Counted from the first letter of the stretch, positions 8,862 to 19,611 are shown. The stretch: 64,000 bases of DNA from Thiocystis violascens (GCA_020721065.1 DYNM01000001.1:1-64000), one strand, 5' to 3'. Notes: generated from the sequence alone by a model not told the origin. Made by a program: numbers and translations.

Positions 8862-9134
8862 CTACCAGCGCGGGCCGCGAGATGGGCGTTCGCCACGCGG
8901 CTTGGCTTGGTTCACTTTCAAATTGCGCCCTTTTAACGGCGTCTCGTTCAGCCCCTTGATCGCGGCGTCCGCCTCGGCGTTATTTGGCATCTCGACAAAA
9001 CCGAACCCTTTGGAATCACCGGTAAATTTATCGGTGATCAGGTTCACGCTGGCGATCTCGCCATAAGTACCAAAGGCGTCACGCAATTCCTCTTGAGTCA
9101 CGCCGTAGGCAAGGTTGCCAACATAGATATTCAT
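8862..9134 (-). CDS. Single-RRM RNA-binding protein
   Basis: A 90-residue protein that is almost only one RNA recognition motif. RNP2 is IYVGNLAY (residues 3-10) and RNP1 is KGFGFVEM (about 43-50). A short Arg/Gly/Pro-rich tail follows (KPRGERPSRGPRW). Such glycine-tailed RRM proteins occur in cyanobacteria and many Proteobacteria and are often cold- or stress-induced; specific RNA targets are unknown. Its neighbour rhlE, an RNA helicase, fits a common role in RNA remodelling, but the genes are separated by a repeat-rich spacer. Confidence 0.92.
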   Translation of the reverse strand: MNIYVGNLAYGVTQEELRDAFGTYGEIASVNLITDKFTGDSKGFGFVEMPNNAEADAAIKGLNETPLKGRNLKVNQAKPRGERPSRGPRW

Positions 9135-9317
9135 GCTGCGATGTCCATAGAATGCGCATTGAAGAGAGTAAAAACGGTCGAAAAATCAATGCACAACTGA
9201 TTCGACAGCCTATGTCTCCAACCGCTGGAGACCAAGTGAAATCCGCACACAAGCGCAGCTTGCGCTTATCTACGGTTGTATTCCAATTTCATTCAACTTC
9301 ATTCGATTCAATTCCAA
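9135..9317. promoter_or_regulatory. Leader and promoter region of the RRM gene
   Basis: No gene seen. The spacer contains small hairpins, GTCTCCA-accgc-TGGAGAC around 9225-9243 and AAGCGCA-gct-TGCGCTT near 9252-9268, and AT-rich ATTCAATT-type repeats near 9281-9316. It must hold the promoter and 5' leader of the RRM gene on the minus strand; the hairpins could act in its leader, which is inference. Confidence 0.35.
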
Positions 9318-9447
9318 TAGGAATGACGCGGTTGCAACAAGTTGTCGCTTGTCAGTCATTCGGTGACAAGCGTCGTTTTTACTGACAACTGACAACCGAT
9401 AACTGACAACTCAATCAATCGCTTATATCGCAACTGCGTCACTCCTA
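9318..9447. mobile_element. Decayed MITE-like element with imperfect inverted ends
   Basis: The left end TAGGAATGACGCGGTTG (9318-9334) is a 15/17 inverted match to the right end CAACTGCGTCACTCCTA (9431-9447). Both match the ends of the intact element at 37562-37676. The 130-bp interior carries tandem ACTGACA-type heptamers (about 9380-9412) and no ORF. No clear target duplication remains. The right end stops one base before the rhlE stop codon complement. Confidence 0.55.
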
Positions 9448-9448
9448 G

Positions 9449-10753
9449 TTAATTCGGTTTCGACGGCGGGCGCGAACGTTGTCCACCACCACGCCGAGCG
9501 CCACCGCTGCGCACCGGCGGCGTTGCTGCGCGGGGTGGGGCATGATGTCCGCGCCCCGGGTTGGCCTTCGCCACCTGCGGTCGCCGCCGCTCGCTCGTTT
9601 CTAATTCTATTGATGGCGGCGTCAGCGTCGGCTCAAAACCAACAACCGGCTTGAGCGCAAACTGCCGTCCTAGCAACCGTTGGATGCTTTTTAGCAACAC
9701 CATTTCATCGTGACTGACCAGTGACAGCGCCAGTCCGCCAGCGCCAGCCCGTCCGGTGCGCCCGATGCGATGGACATAATCTTCCGCCACATTCGGCAAC
9801 TCAAAATTCACCACCTGCGGCAACTGCGCAATGTCCAAACCCCGCGCCGCGATGTCAGTTGCCACCAACGCCCGCACCACGCCGCGTTTGAATTCATCTA
9901 AAGCACGGGTTCGTGCTGCTTGGCTTTTATTACCGTGAATAGCAGCAGCGGCAATTCCTGCTTGCGCTAAATGTTCTGCTAACCGATTTGCACCGGCTTT
10001 GGTGCGCGTAAAAACCAATACCTGCTGCCAGTCTTCACGTTGAAAAAGATACGTCAATAACTCGCGTTTACGCGCCTTATCAACCGGATATGCAGTTTGA
10101 ATAACGGTCTCCGCTGCGGTATTGCGGCGAGCGACCTCAATCAATTGCGGCTGGTGAAGCACACTGTCTGAAAATTGGCGCATCTCTTCAGAATAGGTCG
10201 CAGAAAAAAGTAGGTTTTGGCGACGCGGCGGCAATAGCGCAAGAATGCGGCGAACATCGTGAATAAATCCCATATCCAGCATTCGATCTGCTTCATCCAA
10301 CACCAACAATTCAATCCGTGATAAATCAACTGTGCGTTGACTGGCATGATCAAGCAAACGTCCCGGCGTGGCAATCAATACATCGACGCCGCGTCGTAAT
10401 TGATTGACTTGTGGTTGTATTCCTACTCCGCCAAAGATGACGGTAGAACGCAGTGATAAGTGAATACCATAGGCATGAACACGTTCACCAATTTGCGCTG
10501 CAAGTTCACGGGTTGGCGCTAAAATCAAGGCACGAGGCTGCCGTTGTGGATGCCCTTTATCAGCTAATAACTGTAATAATGGCAATACAAAAGCAGCGGT
10601 TTTGCCGGTACCCGTTTGCGCACCAGCAAGCACATCGTGACCGGCGAGAATCACCGGAATTGCTTGTTTTTGAATTGGAGTAGGTTGTGCATAACGCTGT
10701 GTTGCAACAGCGCGTAACAAATCGGTCCGCAGACCGAGTGAAGCAAATGACAT
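9449..10753 (-). CDS. rhlE: DEAD-box ATP-dependent RNA helicase, RhlE-like
   Basis: A 434-residue helicase that unwinds RNA duplexes with ATP. All family motifs are visible: Q motif (FASLGL...[10 protein letters not shown]), motif [11 protein letters not shown], Ia [19 protein letters not shown], motif [15 protein letters not shown], motif III SAT, then in domain 2 [28 protein letters not shown] and [11 protein letters not shown] basic Gly/Arg/Pro-rich tail after residue 375 probably binds RNA non-specifically. RhlE paralogues act in ribosome assembly and RNA decay at low temperature. Transcribed alone. Confidence 0.93.
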   Translation of the reverse strand: MSFASLGLRTDLLRAVATQRYAQPTPIQKQAIPVILAGHDVLAGAQTGTGKTAAFVLPLLQLLADKGHPQRQPRALILAPTRELAAQIGERVHAYGIHLSLRSTVIFGGVGIQPQVNQLRRGVDVLIATPGRLLDHASQRTVDLSRIELLVLDEADRMLDMGFIHDVRRILALLPPRRQNLLFSATYSEEMRQFSDSVLHQPQLIEVARRNTAAETVIQTAYPVDKARKRELLTYLFQREDWQQVLVFTRTKAGANRLAEHLAQAGIAAAAIHGNKSQAARTRALDEFKRGVVRALVATDIAARGLDIAQLPQVVNFELPNVAEDYVHRIGRTGRAGAGGLALSLVSHDEMVLLKSIQRLLGRQFALKPVVGFEPTLTPPSIELETSERRRPQVAKANPGRGHHAPPRAATPPVRSGGARRGGGQRSRPPSKPN

Positions 10754-11018
10754 GAAGGCTCCTGAAACCGGCTTGACCCAAGCAATTGTTTAGTGGGGCG
10801 GTTTAGGCAAGGGTGAGGAAAGAAAATCAAGAAAAGGTCTTAGCAATCAAGGCGCTGTACCAAAAAATAGCTGTTTAACGTAGAGAGCGTACTGTTCAAG
10901 TGTACGCATCTTTGGTCTGAATAGCGAATCAATGATCCAGCGCAAAAAGTGCCCCGCTTCATCTATTGTCAAGCCCGACAAGCGTGATAAAACGGGGGTT
11001 ACCCAAGTTCCGAACGTC

Positions 11019-11429
11019 TTAAACAAGAACTGCTTGGAGCGAGTTTGCCTTGAATACTTCACGATCCGCTTTAGAACTCGGATCAAAGCCTTGAGCCTGC
11101 ATTTTTTGTTTCATCCAGCGTGGTAATACGCCGCGCACATAAATGTGTTTCGCGTTTTCTGGATCGACATAATGGGTGTATTGACGAGTGGCACCACCGG
11201 GTTGTTTCTTTGCTGGACCGCGACCGCGCCGCTTCTTCGGTGCAAGGAATGGGATGATGTCTTCGTATGAATAACCATTGTTATCAATGATGGTGCGAAT
11301 CTGTTGAATCACGTCATCTTTACCTGCTTGACGCCGTGCTTCTAACATCCGATTCAGTTCTGCTTGTTTGCTCTCGGCTTCATTGAGCTGGCGCTTCAGT
11401 TCTTCAAGACTCAGGTTAGCGTACTCCAC
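11019..11429 (-). CDS. H-NS family nucleoid-associated protein
   Basis: A 136-residue DNA-binding protein. Residues 1-45 form a predicted coiled coil for oligomerisation (SLEELKRQLNEAESKQAELN), then a basic linker (KKRRGRGPAKK). The C-terminal H-NS-type DNA-binding region is THYVDPENAKHIYVRGVLP, WMKQKMQAQGFDP. H-NS proteins coat AT-rich and foreign DNA and silence it. The window's AT-rich islands (TA remnants, GTPase locus) are likely targets, which is inference. It is monocistronic. The 265 bp between its stop and rhlE contain no gene I can support. Confidence 0.85.
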   Translation of the reverse strand: MEYANLSLEELKRQLNEAESKQAELNRMLEARRQAGKDDVIQQIRTIIDNNGYSYEDIIPFLAPKKRRGRGPAKKQPGGATRQYTHYVDPENAKHIYVRGVLPRWMKQKMQAQGFDPSSKADREVFKANSLQAVLV

Positions 11430-11541
11430 GAGCGATACCTCCAGAATGTGATAATGGTTTGGAACCTGACGCGCTCACCAATAACCGCGTCTATTTCTAA
11501 TTTATGCGATTCTAAATAAATGTCAAGAAGTCTATTGCATG

Positions 11542-12579
11542 TTAATCGGGTTGGCGGTGGGTCAGGAACATCGCATCGCCGTAACTAAAGAAGCGATAAC
11601 CGGCAGTAACGGCGTGACGATACGCATTCATTATGGGTGTATAGCCGACAAAAGCTGCGACTAAGATCAATAATGTAGATTCGGGCAAGTGGAAATTGGT
11701 GATCATCGCATCGACCACTCGAAAATGGTCGCCGGGGCGAATAAATAGCCGACTTTCTCCGCAATACGGCTTGAGTTCACCAGCGGCGGCTGCGGTTTCT
11801 AAACTTCTCACGCTGGTGCTGCCAACGGCAATCACGCGCCCGCCGCGTTGACGCACGGCAGCAATGCGTTCGCACAATTGCGCCGTCACTTCCAACCATT
11901 CGGCGTGCATTTCGTGTTGGGCTAAATCATCGACGCGCAGCGGTTGAAAAGTGCCCGCGCCAACGTGCAGCGTCACTTCGGCGCGTTCAATACCCAATTC
12001 ATCCAATTGGCGCAGCAGGGCGGCATCAAAATGCAGCCCGGCGGTCGGCGCTGCGACCGCACCGTCGCGGCTGGCAAACAGGGTTTGATAACGCGCATCG
12101 TCGCTGGCTTCATCGGGGCGCTGAATGTAGGGCGGCAGCGGTAAATGCCCGTACTGCGCCATCACTTCCGCGATTGGTAACGTGGGCGTGTGCAGTCGAA
12201 ATAACGCGCCGTCGCGCCCGATCACCTGCACCGGCACGTTGCCGGTCAGCGTCAATTGCGAACCGATGGCGGGAGCTTTGCTGGCGCGGAGATGCGCCAA
12301 CGCTTCCTGCGGGGCGAGCACTCGTTCAATCAGCACTTCCACGCGCCCGCCCGTCGCTTTGTGCCCAAACAGGCGAGCACGCATGACGCGGGTGTTGTTG
12401 AATACCAACAGATCAGTGGGGCGCAGCAGTTGCGGTAAATCGGTGAACAGCAGATCGCGGGGGGCGGCGGTTTCCGCATCGAGAGTGAGTAACCGCGAAC
12501 CGCTGCGGGTCGGCAGCGGATATTGCGCGATCAATTCCGGCGGAAGGTCGTAGTGAAAATCAGAGCGAGAAAAGCGCAT
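11542..12579 (-). CDS. queA: S-adenosylmethionine:tRNA ribosyltransferase-isomerase
   Basis: QueA transfers the ribosyl moiety of SAM to 7-aminomethyl-7-deazaguanine in tRNA, forming epoxyqueuosine. The 345-residue protein has the usual length and motifs: FHYDLPPELIAQYP near the start, LLVFNNTRVMRARLFG, APTAGLHF, LHVGAGTFQPLR, GGRVIAVGSTSVRSLE and ITNFHLPESTLLILV. No tgt, yajC or secD follows it here, unlike the common queA-tgt operon; a spacer full of heptamer repeats separates it from purN. Confidence 0.95.
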   Translation of the reverse strand: MRFSRSDFHYDLPPELIAQYPLPTRSGSRLLTLDAETAAPRDLLFTDLPQLLRPTDLLVFNNTRVMRARLFGHKATGGRVEVLIERVLAPQEALAHLRASKAPAIGSQLTLTGNVPVQVIGRDGALFRLHTPTLPIAEVMAQYGHLPLPPYIQRPDEASDDARYQTLFASRDGAVAAPTAGLHFDAALLRQLDELGIERAEVTLHVGAGTFQPLRVDDLAQHEMHAEWLEVTAQLCERIAAVRQRGGRVIAVGSTSVRSLETAAAAGELKPYCGESRLFIRPGDHFRVVDAMITNFHLPESTLLILVAAFVGYTPIMNAYRHAVTAGYRFFSYGDAMFLTHRQPD

Positions 12580-12600
12580 TACAATTCATCGGTTTTTATT

Positions 12601-12745
12601 AGTTGTCGGTTGTCAGTTGTCGGTGAGGTGCGTTAATGAGTGGCGGTTATTTTTCAATCTGGTGATAACAAAGAATTGACAACCAGCAATCAACTTTTTA
12701 GTTTTTCAACTGACAACTGACAACTGACAACTGACAACTCAATTG
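12601..12745. repeat. Tandem 7-bp repeats in inverted arrangement
   Basis: Right block: CTGACAA units repeat about four times in a row (12709-12740). Left block: the complement (TTGTCGG, TTGTCAG, TTGTCGG) at 12602-12625. The blocks could fold into a long imperfect hairpin. The same heptamer occurs in the 9.3-kb element. Placement between queA and the purN 3' end suggests a dispersed intergenic repeat rather than a gene part. Confidence 0.6.
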
Positions 12746-13398
12746 TCGCTCTGCAACACCAGTGGTATTTGCAGCACCTTGTTATCAAACAGCGGTCGAC
12801 CGGCGTCATCCAGCCGCAGCCGCCCTTCCGCGAACCAGCGCACCGCCAACGGATAAATCCGATGCTCCTGCGCGAGCACTCGCGCCGCCAACGTCTCCGC
12901 CGTATCACCCGTCACCACCGGCACTCGCGCTTGCACGATCACCGGCCCGCCGTCGAGTTCCGCCGTGACGAAATGCACACTCGCGCCGTGCTCACGCTCA
13001 CCAGCGGCCAGCGCCCGCTCGTGCGTGTGTAACCCTTGAAACTTCGGCAACAGCGACGGGTGGATATTCAGCATTCGCCCTCGGTAATGCGCCACCAGCG
13101 CCGGGGTCAAAATCCGCATAAACCCCGCGAGCACCACCAAATCTGGCGCGTGACTGTCGATTAACTGTTGTAAATCAGCATCGTAGCTGGTGCGGTCGGG
13201 ATAAGCGCGATGACTGAGCACCAGCGCCGGAATCCCGTGCTGCCGCGCTCGCTCCAATCCAAACGCCGTCGCCTGATTGCTGATCACCGCCACCACCGCA
13301 AACGCAGCGCCAGCGGTCTGCGCATCCAGCAGACTTTGTAAATTGCTGCCGCCGCCAGAAATCAGCACCACCACCCGCAGTGCCTGCTGCTCACTCAT
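12739..13398 (-). CDS. purN: Phosphoribosylglycinamide formyltransferase
   Basis: Transfers a formyl group from 10-formyltetrahydrofolate to GAR in purine synthesis. The 219-residue protein shows [17 protein letters not shown], the folate/catalytic block [27 protein letters not shown] (Asn-His), and [18 protein letters not shown] with the catalytic Asp region. Its start overlaps the purM stop by 8 bp, the usual coupled purM-purN pair. The C-terminal end runs into the heptamer-repeat block. Confidence 0.95.
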   Translation of the reverse strand: MSEQQALRVVVLISGGGSNLQSLLDAQTAGAAFAVVAVISNQATAFGLERARQHGIPALVLSHRAYPDRTSYDADLQQLIDSHAPDLVVLAGFMRILTPALVAHYRGRMLNIHPSLLPKFQGLHTHERALAAGEREHGASVHFVTAELDGGPVIVQARVPVVTGDTAETLAARVLAQEHRIYPLAVRWFAEGRLRLDDAGRPLFDNKVLQIPLVLQSDN

Positions 13399-14443
13399 CG
13401 GCCGCTCCGCTGTAACTCACGCCGGGTTCAGTCGCGCCAGCACTCACGGCACCCATGCGCCACGCCGTTTCGCCTGCCGCCTGCAACTGCGCCAACGCCG
13501 CGTCCGCATCTTCTGGCGCGACGACAACGATCATGCCCACGCCGCAGTTGAACGTGCGCAACATCTCGCTGGCGCTGATGTGACCGTGCATTTGCAGCCA
13601 GTCGAAAATTGCCGGCCGCTGCCAACTGCTTAAATCAATGCTGGCGCAGGTGCCGGGCGGCAACACTCGCGGCACATTGTCAGTCAGACCGCCGCCGGTG
13701 ATATGCGCCAGCGCGTGAACGTGCAAACTGCGCGTCAGCGGCAACACGGAACGGACATAAATCCGCGTCGGTGCCAGCAACCGCTCGCCGAGCGTCGCGC
13801 CATCAAAGGGTTGCGCTAAATCTGCGCCGCTGACCGCCAACACTTTGCGAATGAGGGAATAACCGTTGGAATGCGGACCAGACGCCGCCAGCCCGATCAG
13901 CACATCGCCCACCTGCACCCGCTCCGGCACGATCAACGCCTCTTTTTCGGCGATGCCCACGCAAAACCCAGCCAGATCGTAATCACCGTCCTGATACAAC
14001 CCCGGCATCTCCGCCGTTTCGCCACCGGTCAACGCACAACCCGCCAACTCGCAACCGTGCGCAATGCCGCGAATCACAGCAGTGGCGACGTTCACATCCA
14101 AACGCCCGGTCGCGTAATAATCGAGAAAAAACAACGGCTCCGCGCCACTGACGAGAATGTCATTTGCACACATCGCCACCAAATCAATGCCAATACTGTC
14201 GTGGCGACCCAATTCGAGCGCCAATTTCAATTTCGTGCCCACGCCATCGGTGCCAGAAACCAACACCGGCTGGCGATAATTGGCCAACGGCAACTCAAAT
14301 AGCGCCCCAAATCCACCCAATCCTGTTAATACGCCCGGACGCATGGTCGCTGCAGCCAGCGGTTTAATCTGTTCAACAAGTCGCGCTCCGGCATCAATAT
14401 CAACACCAGCGTCACGATAACTAAGAGAATGAGACGACATCAT
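13391..14443 (-). CDS. purM: Phosphoribosylformylglycinamidine cyclo-ligase (AIR synthase)
   Basis: Closes the imidazole ring of purines using ATP. Motifs: [13 protein letters not shown] near the start, [65 protein letters not shown] and [16 protein letters not shown]. The ORF is open further upstream, but the ATG at 14443 (followed by another at 14440) sits after a GGAA and matches the family N-terminus, giving about 350 residues. Divergent from the CDP-alcohol phosphatidyltransferase gene; the 113-bp gap must contain both promoters. Confidence 0.95.
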   Translation of the reverse strand: MMSSHSLSYRDAGVDIDAGARLVEQIKPLAAATMRPGVLTGLGGFGALFELPLANYRQPVLVSGTDGVGTKLKLALELGRHDSIGIDLVAMCANDILVSGAEPLFFLDYYATGRLDVNVATAVIRGIAHGCELAGCALTGGETAEMPGLYQDGDYDLAGFCVGIAEKEALIVPERVQVGDVLIGLAASGPHSNGYSLIRKVLAVSGADLAQPFDGATLGERLLAPTRIYVRSVLPLTRSLHVHALAHITGGGLTDNVPRVLPPGTCASIDLSSWQRPAIFDWLQMHGHISASEMLRTFNCGVGMIVVVAPEDADAALAQLQAAGETAWRMGAVSAGATEPGVSYSGAADE

Positions 14444-14556
14444 TTGGTTCCAGTGAAACGGCAATGGCGCAATTGTATACCCAATTGCTTGGACACCCGC
14501 CAATAACCCAGTTAGCATCTTCACTTTCGTGATTGCTAACGCATCAGGTTTTTTGT

Positions 14557-15114
14557 GTGAAACTCAAAGACTTACCCAATATCATTAGCGTGCTGCGGCT
14601 GATTGCCGTGCTTCCTGTGGTCTATCTATTATTTGTAGACGAATTCGGCTGGGCGCTGGTGCTATTCGCAGCAGCGGGAGCTTCAGATGGACTCGATGGC
14701 TTTTTGGCCAAACATTATGGATGGCAAAGTCGGCTCGGCGGAATTCTTGATCCACTCGCCGATAAAACGCTATTGGTGTGCTGTTTTTTAGTACTCGGCA
14801 CCCGCGATCTCATTCCGATTTGGTTGGTCTTAGCCGTGATTTGCCGCGATTTAATTATTGTTGGTGGCGCAGTGCTCTATCACTATCAAATCGAAATTGT
14901 GGAAGCGGCACCCATTCTCACCAGCAAACTCAATACGCTATTGCAAATCGTATTAGTCGTTGCCGTGATTATGAATGCCGGCCCCGTTCCACTACCCGCA
15001 GCCGTATTAACAACCTTGATTTGGCTCAATCTCGCCACCGTTATGATCAGCGGTGTGCAATATGTTTGGATTTGGGGACGCAAAGCAGCGCGACAGGGCT
15101 TCAAAGCGGATTAA
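14557..15114 (+). CDS. CDP-alcohol phosphatidyltransferase family membrane protein (PgsA-like)
   Basis: A 185-residue membrane enzyme with about five hydrophobic segments. The CDP-alcohol motif is complete: DGLDGFLAK, then [10 protein letters not shown] (pattern D-G-x2-D-G-x-A-x8-G-x3-D-x3-D). The GTG at 14557 ([14 protein letters not shown]) matches PgsA-like N-termini and is preferred over a TTG at 14533. It could be phosphatidylglycerophosphate synthase or the second PgsA-like paralogue often found next to purM in Gammaproteobacteria; substrate not decided. Confidence 0.85.
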   Translation: MKLKDLPNIISVLRLIAVLPVVYLLFVDEFGWALVLFAAAGASDGLDGFLAKHYGWQSRLGGILDPLADKTLLVCCFLVLGTRDLIPIWLVLAVICRDLIIVGGAVLYHYQIEIVEAAPILTSKLNTLLQIVLVVAVIMNAGPVPLPAAVLTTLIWLNLATVMISGVQYVWIWGRKAARQGFKAD

Positions 15115-15121
15115 ATACCCA

Positions 15122-15778
<657 letters not shown>

Positions 15779-15788
15779 TTATACGTTG

Positions 15789-16445
15789 TTAATCACGCAG
15801 TGAAATGATTTTCCATTGCCGCGCTGTAGCAAGGGCGCGTAATTGCGGATCAGGATCAACGGCAATCGGATGAGTGACTCGCTCTAACAGCGGCACGTCA
15901 TTATGAGAATCACTATAAAACGTGCTATCACTTAAATCGCCACCGTGCGCCAGCAGCCATTGCTCTAAGCGAATGACTTTGCCTTCTCTAAATGCCGGAA
16001 TCCCTGCGACTTCGCCAGTATAGTGTCCGTTGTGTTCAGCAGGTTCGGTGGCAATTAAATGAGGAATACCAAATTGTGCAGCAATTGGAGCGGTGACAAA
16101 AGAATTGGTTGCCGTAATAATTACCAACGTATCACCAGCGGCGCGATGGTTGGCAATTAACTCCAGCGCCGCAGGTAGCATCAATGGCACAATACATTCA
16201 TTGATAAATTGCTCTCGCAAGGCAATGAGTTGTGAGCGCGGGTGCTCGCGCAGCGGTCGTAATGAAAAACGCAAAAAGGCGGCAATATCTAAAGTGCCGG
16301 CGTGATAATCACGATAGAATTGTGCATTCTCGCGTTCGTAGACCACGCTATCGACAATGCCCTGCGCTGCTAAAAAACAGCCCCATAAATAATCGGAATC
16401 ACCACTCAATAGTGTGTTATCCAGATCAAACAGTGTAAATGCCAT
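15789..16445 (-). CDS. HAD-superfamily subfamily IB phosphatase
   Basis: A cytoplasmic phosphatase of about 218 residues of the SerB/CicA-like branch. Motif I is FDLDNTLLSGDS, motif II is IITATNSFVTAPIA, the Lys lies around GIPAFREGKVIRL, and motif IV is YSDSHNDVPLL. The ATG at 16445 places motif I at residues 5-11; the ORF is open upstream to 16505. The substrate cannot be told; phosphoserine and other small phosphomonoesters are known for relatives. Divergent from rppH. Confidence 0.87.
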   Translation of the reverse strand: MAFTLFDLDNTLLSGDSDYLWGCFLAAQGIVDSVVYERENAQFYRDYHAGTLDIAAFLRFSLRPLREHPRSQLIALREQFINECIVPLMLPAALELIANHRAAGDTLVIITATNSFVTAPIAAQFGIPHLIATEPAEHNGHYTGEVAGIPAFREGKVIRLEQWLLAHGGDLSDSTFYSDSHNDVPLLERVTHPIAVDPDPQLRALATARQWKIISLRD

Positions 16446-16630
16446 AACGATAAAACCCTGATGTGCAACGGCAGCAGCGGTGAATTGCGCTGATTGAGCG
16501 TGCAATTGTACGCGGCGGCAGTAATGAATAAATGTCTGTGCGCATCAATTGCACCGTACCCCAGCAAGCTCTTGATTCACAATCGCTTACGCAGGACATC
16601 GCTTGCCGCTGATGATAGGGATATGGAAAA

Positions 16631-17203
16631 ATGACTTCAGACCTGACCACAGGATGCGCTTCCTTGATCGATCACGACGGCTTTAGACCCAATGTCGGCA
16701 TTATCCTGAGCAATCGGGAGCGCCGTTTATTTTGGGGACGCCGCGTTGGCCAAAATGCGTGGCAATTTCCCCAAGGTGGCATCAATGCGGATGAAACGCC
16801 GGAGCAGGCGATGTACCGCGAACTGGAAGAAGAAGTCGGGTTGCAGGCGCTGCAAGTCACGGTTCTCGGCTGCACTCGCGGCTGGCTGCGCTACCATCTC
16901 CCGAAACGCTATATCCGCCAACACTGTGGTCCGACGTGTATTGGTCAAAAACAGGTGTGGTTTATGTTGCGGGTGGATTGCGGTGAAGAGGCGTTTTGTC
17001 TCGATAGTACGGATAAACCAGAATTCGATGCGTGGCGCTGGGTGCGCTATTGGCAACCTTTGCATGAAGTGGTGTATTTCAAACGCCATGTGTATCAACA
17101 AGCATTGGAAGAATTAGCACCAATGTTATATCCCGATGGTGTGCCGCGTCGGGATGATTATTTTAGTAGTGTCGCTGGTTTTTTACGGCGGCGTCATCCT
17201 TAA
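16631..17203 (+). CDS. rppH: RNA pyrophosphohydrolase
   Basis: RppH removes pyrophosphate from the 5' triphosphate of mRNA and starts RNase E-dependent decay. The 190-residue Nudix protein has [28 protein letters not shown] and the full Nudix box [23 protein letters not shown] (G-x5-E-x7-REUXEEXG). It also has [12 protein letters not shown], typical of RppH. Compared with E. coli it has an N-terminal extension of about ten residues. It precedes ptsP, as is common in Gammaproteobacteria. Confidence 0.95.
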   Translation: MTSDLTTGCASLIDHDGFRPNVGIILSNRERRLFWGRRVGQNAWQFPQGGINADETPEQAMYRELEEEVGLQALQVTVLGCTRGWLRYHLPKRYIRQHCGPTCIGQKQVWFMLRVDCGEEAFCLDSTDKPEFDAWRWVRYWQPLHEVVYFKRHVYQQALEELAPMLYPDGVPRRDDYFSSVAGFLRRRHP

Positions 17204-17337
17204 TTTCATTCTGCATTATTGCGCAGTATTGCGCTGTAATAATGTCCAATTGTTGTGCAGGTGTTGTCGCCCGGCGACAAGTTGTTATTGATAGAGGTAT
17301 TCGCTTGTCTGATCGCTCCACGACGCTGCGCGTCAGT

Positions 17338-19599
17338 ATGCTTGAATCGCTGCGGCGTATTGTTCAAGAAGTGAATAATGCGCCCGATCTGGAACAGGCA
17401 CTCACCATCATTGTGCGCCGAGTGAAACAGGCAGTGGGCGCGGATGTCTGTTCGGTATATCTCAATGATCTCGATAACCGTCGCCATGTATTGCACGCCA
17501 GTGAAGGCTTGCGCGGTAAGGTGGTGGGGCGAGTCCAATTGGAATTCGGACGCGGTTTAATTGGTTTGGTGAGTGAACGCGCTGAACCAATTAACTTGGA
17601 TGATGCCGCAACCCATCCGCGTTATGAAAACGTGATTGATACGAAAGAAGAACGCTATCACGGTTTTCTTGGCGCACCCATTATTCAAAATCGCAAAGTG
17701 CTGGGCGTTTTGGTATTGCGCCAGCGCCAACGCCGTCATTTCGATGAGGATGAAGTCACATTTGTGATGACGCTTGCCTCGCAATTAGCCGGTGCGATTA
17801 CTTTTGCGCGTACCAGTGGCGAGCTGGCGCGGTTGCAAGAGGACGGGCTGCCACAGCGTTTTTTACCCGGCTTGGCGGCCTCACCGGGCATCGGTATTGG
17901 ACAAGCAGTGGTGGTTTATCCGCCTGCCGATTTGGACGCGGTGCCGGATCGCCGAGCGGACAATACCGAGACCGAAGAGCTGGATTTTCAACAAGCTGTA
18001 AACGCAGTGCTGGCGGATTTGGATCGTTTCGCCACTCGCACCCAAAAATTGCTCAGTAGCGAAGATATGGCGCTGTTTGATGCGTGGCGGATGATGTTGG
18101 AAGGCGACACGTTGATTGACGGCACTTTGGCGCGGATTCGCGCTGGCAACTGGGCACCCGGGGCGCTGCGCGAGACGATTAGCGAACACGTCAAGGTGTT
18201 TGACAGCATGGAAGATGCGTATTTGCGCGAACGTGCTTCTGACATCCGCGATCTGGGGCGCTGCGTGTTGATGCACCTGCAAAACTTGACCGCTGCACCC
18301 ATTCAATATGCCGCACAAACAATCCTCGTCGGCGAAGAAATCAGCGCCATGCAAATCGCCGACGTCCCGCGTGACAAATTAGTCGGCATCGTTTCCACCA
18401 CCGGCTCCGGTTCGTCACACGTCGGCATCTTGGCACGCGGCATGGGCATTCCAGCGGCGATGGGCGTGGCAGATTTGCCGGTCAGCCGTGCCGAAGGGCG
18501 CGAAATGGTGGTTGATGGGTATCGCGGGCGGGTTTATGTCGCACCGGGACCGGCAGTTCGCGCTGAATATCAACGACTTGCTGAAGATGACGCCGTGCTC
18601 ACCAGCGAGCTGCAAGCGTTGCGACATCTGCCTGCCGAAACCACCGACGGCTACGCGCTGCCGCTTTTTCTCAATACGGGCTTGGTGTCGGAAAGTCGCC
18701 CGCTGGGAATTGAAGAATCGGCTGGCGTTGGGCTTTATCGCACCGAATTACCATTTATTGTGCGCGACAGTTTTCCCGGTGAAACCGCGCAAATGTCGAA
18801 TTATCGCCACGTTTTAGAATTATTTGCGCCGCGTCCGGTGACAATTCGCACGTTAGATATTGGCGGCGACAAACCGCTGCCGTATTTTCCAATGCACGAA
18901 GCCAATCCATTTCTCGGCTGGCGCGGGATTCGGATTACTTTAGATCATCCTGAGATTTTTTTAACGCAGGTACGCGCAATTTTACGCGCCTCAATTGGAC
19001 TTGATAATCTCCAAATTCTCATTCCCATGATTAGCACCGTCAGCGAAGTTGATGATGCTTTATTATTAATTCATCGCGCCCACGATGAATTATTAGAAGA
19101 AGGTTATCAAGTCAAGATGCCGCCGGTGGGCGTAATGATTGAAGTACCGGCAGCGGTTTATCAAGCCGAAGCATTGGCGCGGCGGGTCGATTTTCTCTCC
19201 GTTGGCACCAATGATTTAACCCAGTATTTGTTAGCGGTTGATCGCAATAATCCGCACGTTGCGAAATTATATGATGAATTTCATCCTGCAATTTTACGCG
19301 CCTTATTACAAATCATCACCGGAGCGCGAGTACACGGGCGCGAAGTGAGCGTGTGTGGCGAAATGGCCGGCGATCCATTAGCGACTTTTTTATTATTGGG
19401 AATGGGCGTTCACAGCTTGAGCATGGGCGCAGGAAGTTTATTGCGGGTCAAGCGCGTTATTCGTAGCATCAGCCGCGCACGGGCGCGGGAAGTATTAAAA
19501 ATTGCGCTGCAATGTGAAGATTCCGGTTCAATTCGCCGACTGTTGCTAGACGCATTAGAAGATGTTGGATTAGGGGCGCTGGTGCGACCGGGTAAATAA
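17338..19599 (+). CDS. ptsP: Phosphoenolpyruvate-protein phosphotransferase PtsP (EI-Ntr)
   Basis: First enzyme of the nitrogen-related phosphotransfer system; it passes phosphate from PEP to NPr. Residues 1-150 are a GAF domain (LESLRRIVQEVNNAPDLEQA, GRGLIGLVSERAEPINL). The EI N-terminal domain and the phosphohistidine swivelling domain follow (STTGSGSSHVGILARGMGIP). The C-terminal PEP-binding barrel has RTLDIGGDKPLPYFP, GWRGIRITLDHPEIF, SVGTNDLTQYLLAVDRNN and VCGEMAGDP. The ATG at 17338 matches the family start and gives about 753 residues. No ptsN or npr lies nearby. Confidence 0.95.
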   Translation: MLESLRRIVQEVNNAPDLEQALTIIVRRVKQAVGADVCSVYLNDLDNRRHVLHASEGLRGKVVGRVQLEFGRGLIGLVSERAEPINLDDAATHPRYENVIDTKEERYHGFLGAPIIQNRKVLGVLVLRQRQRRHFDEDEVTFVMTLASQLAGAITFARTSGELARLQEDGLPQRFLPGLAASPGIGIGQAVVVYPPADLDAVPDRRADNTETEELDFQQAVNAVLADLDRFATRTQKLLSSEDMALFDAWRMMLEGDTLIDGTLARIRAGNWAPGALRETISEHVKVFDSMEDAYLRERASDIRDLGRCVLMHLQNLTAAPIQYAAQTILVGEEISAMQIADVPRDKLVGIVSTTGSGSSHVGILARGMGIPAAMGVADLPVSRAEGREMVVDGYRGRVYVAPGPAVRAEYQRLAEDDAVLTSELQALRHLPAETTDGYALPLFLNTGLVSESRPLGIEESAGVGLYRTELPFIVRDSFPGETAQMSNYRHVLELFAPRPVTIRTLDIGGDKPLPYFPMHEANPFLGWRGIRITLDHPEIFLTQVRAILRASIGLDNLQILIPMISTVSEVDDALLLIHRAHDELLEEGYQVKMPPVGVMIEVPAAVYQAEALARRVDFLSVGTNDLTQYLLAVDRNNPHVAKLYDEFHPAILRALLQIITGARVHGREVSVCGEMAGDPLATFLLLGMGVHSLSMGAGSLLRVKRVIRSISRARAREVLKIALQCEDSGSIRRLLLDALEDVGLGALVRPGK

Positions 19600-19611
19600 A
19601 CTGATTAAACT

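Noticed and set aside
10847..11086. Minus-strand 79-codon ORF overlapping the H-NS gene 3' end
   Set aside because: It overlaps the H-NS gene by 68 bp in another frame, has no ribosome binding site that I can see and matches no family I know; most likely chance.
12700..12745. Tandem heptamers as a CRISPR array
   Set aside because: Repeats are directly adjacent 7-mers with no spacers and there are no cas genes.
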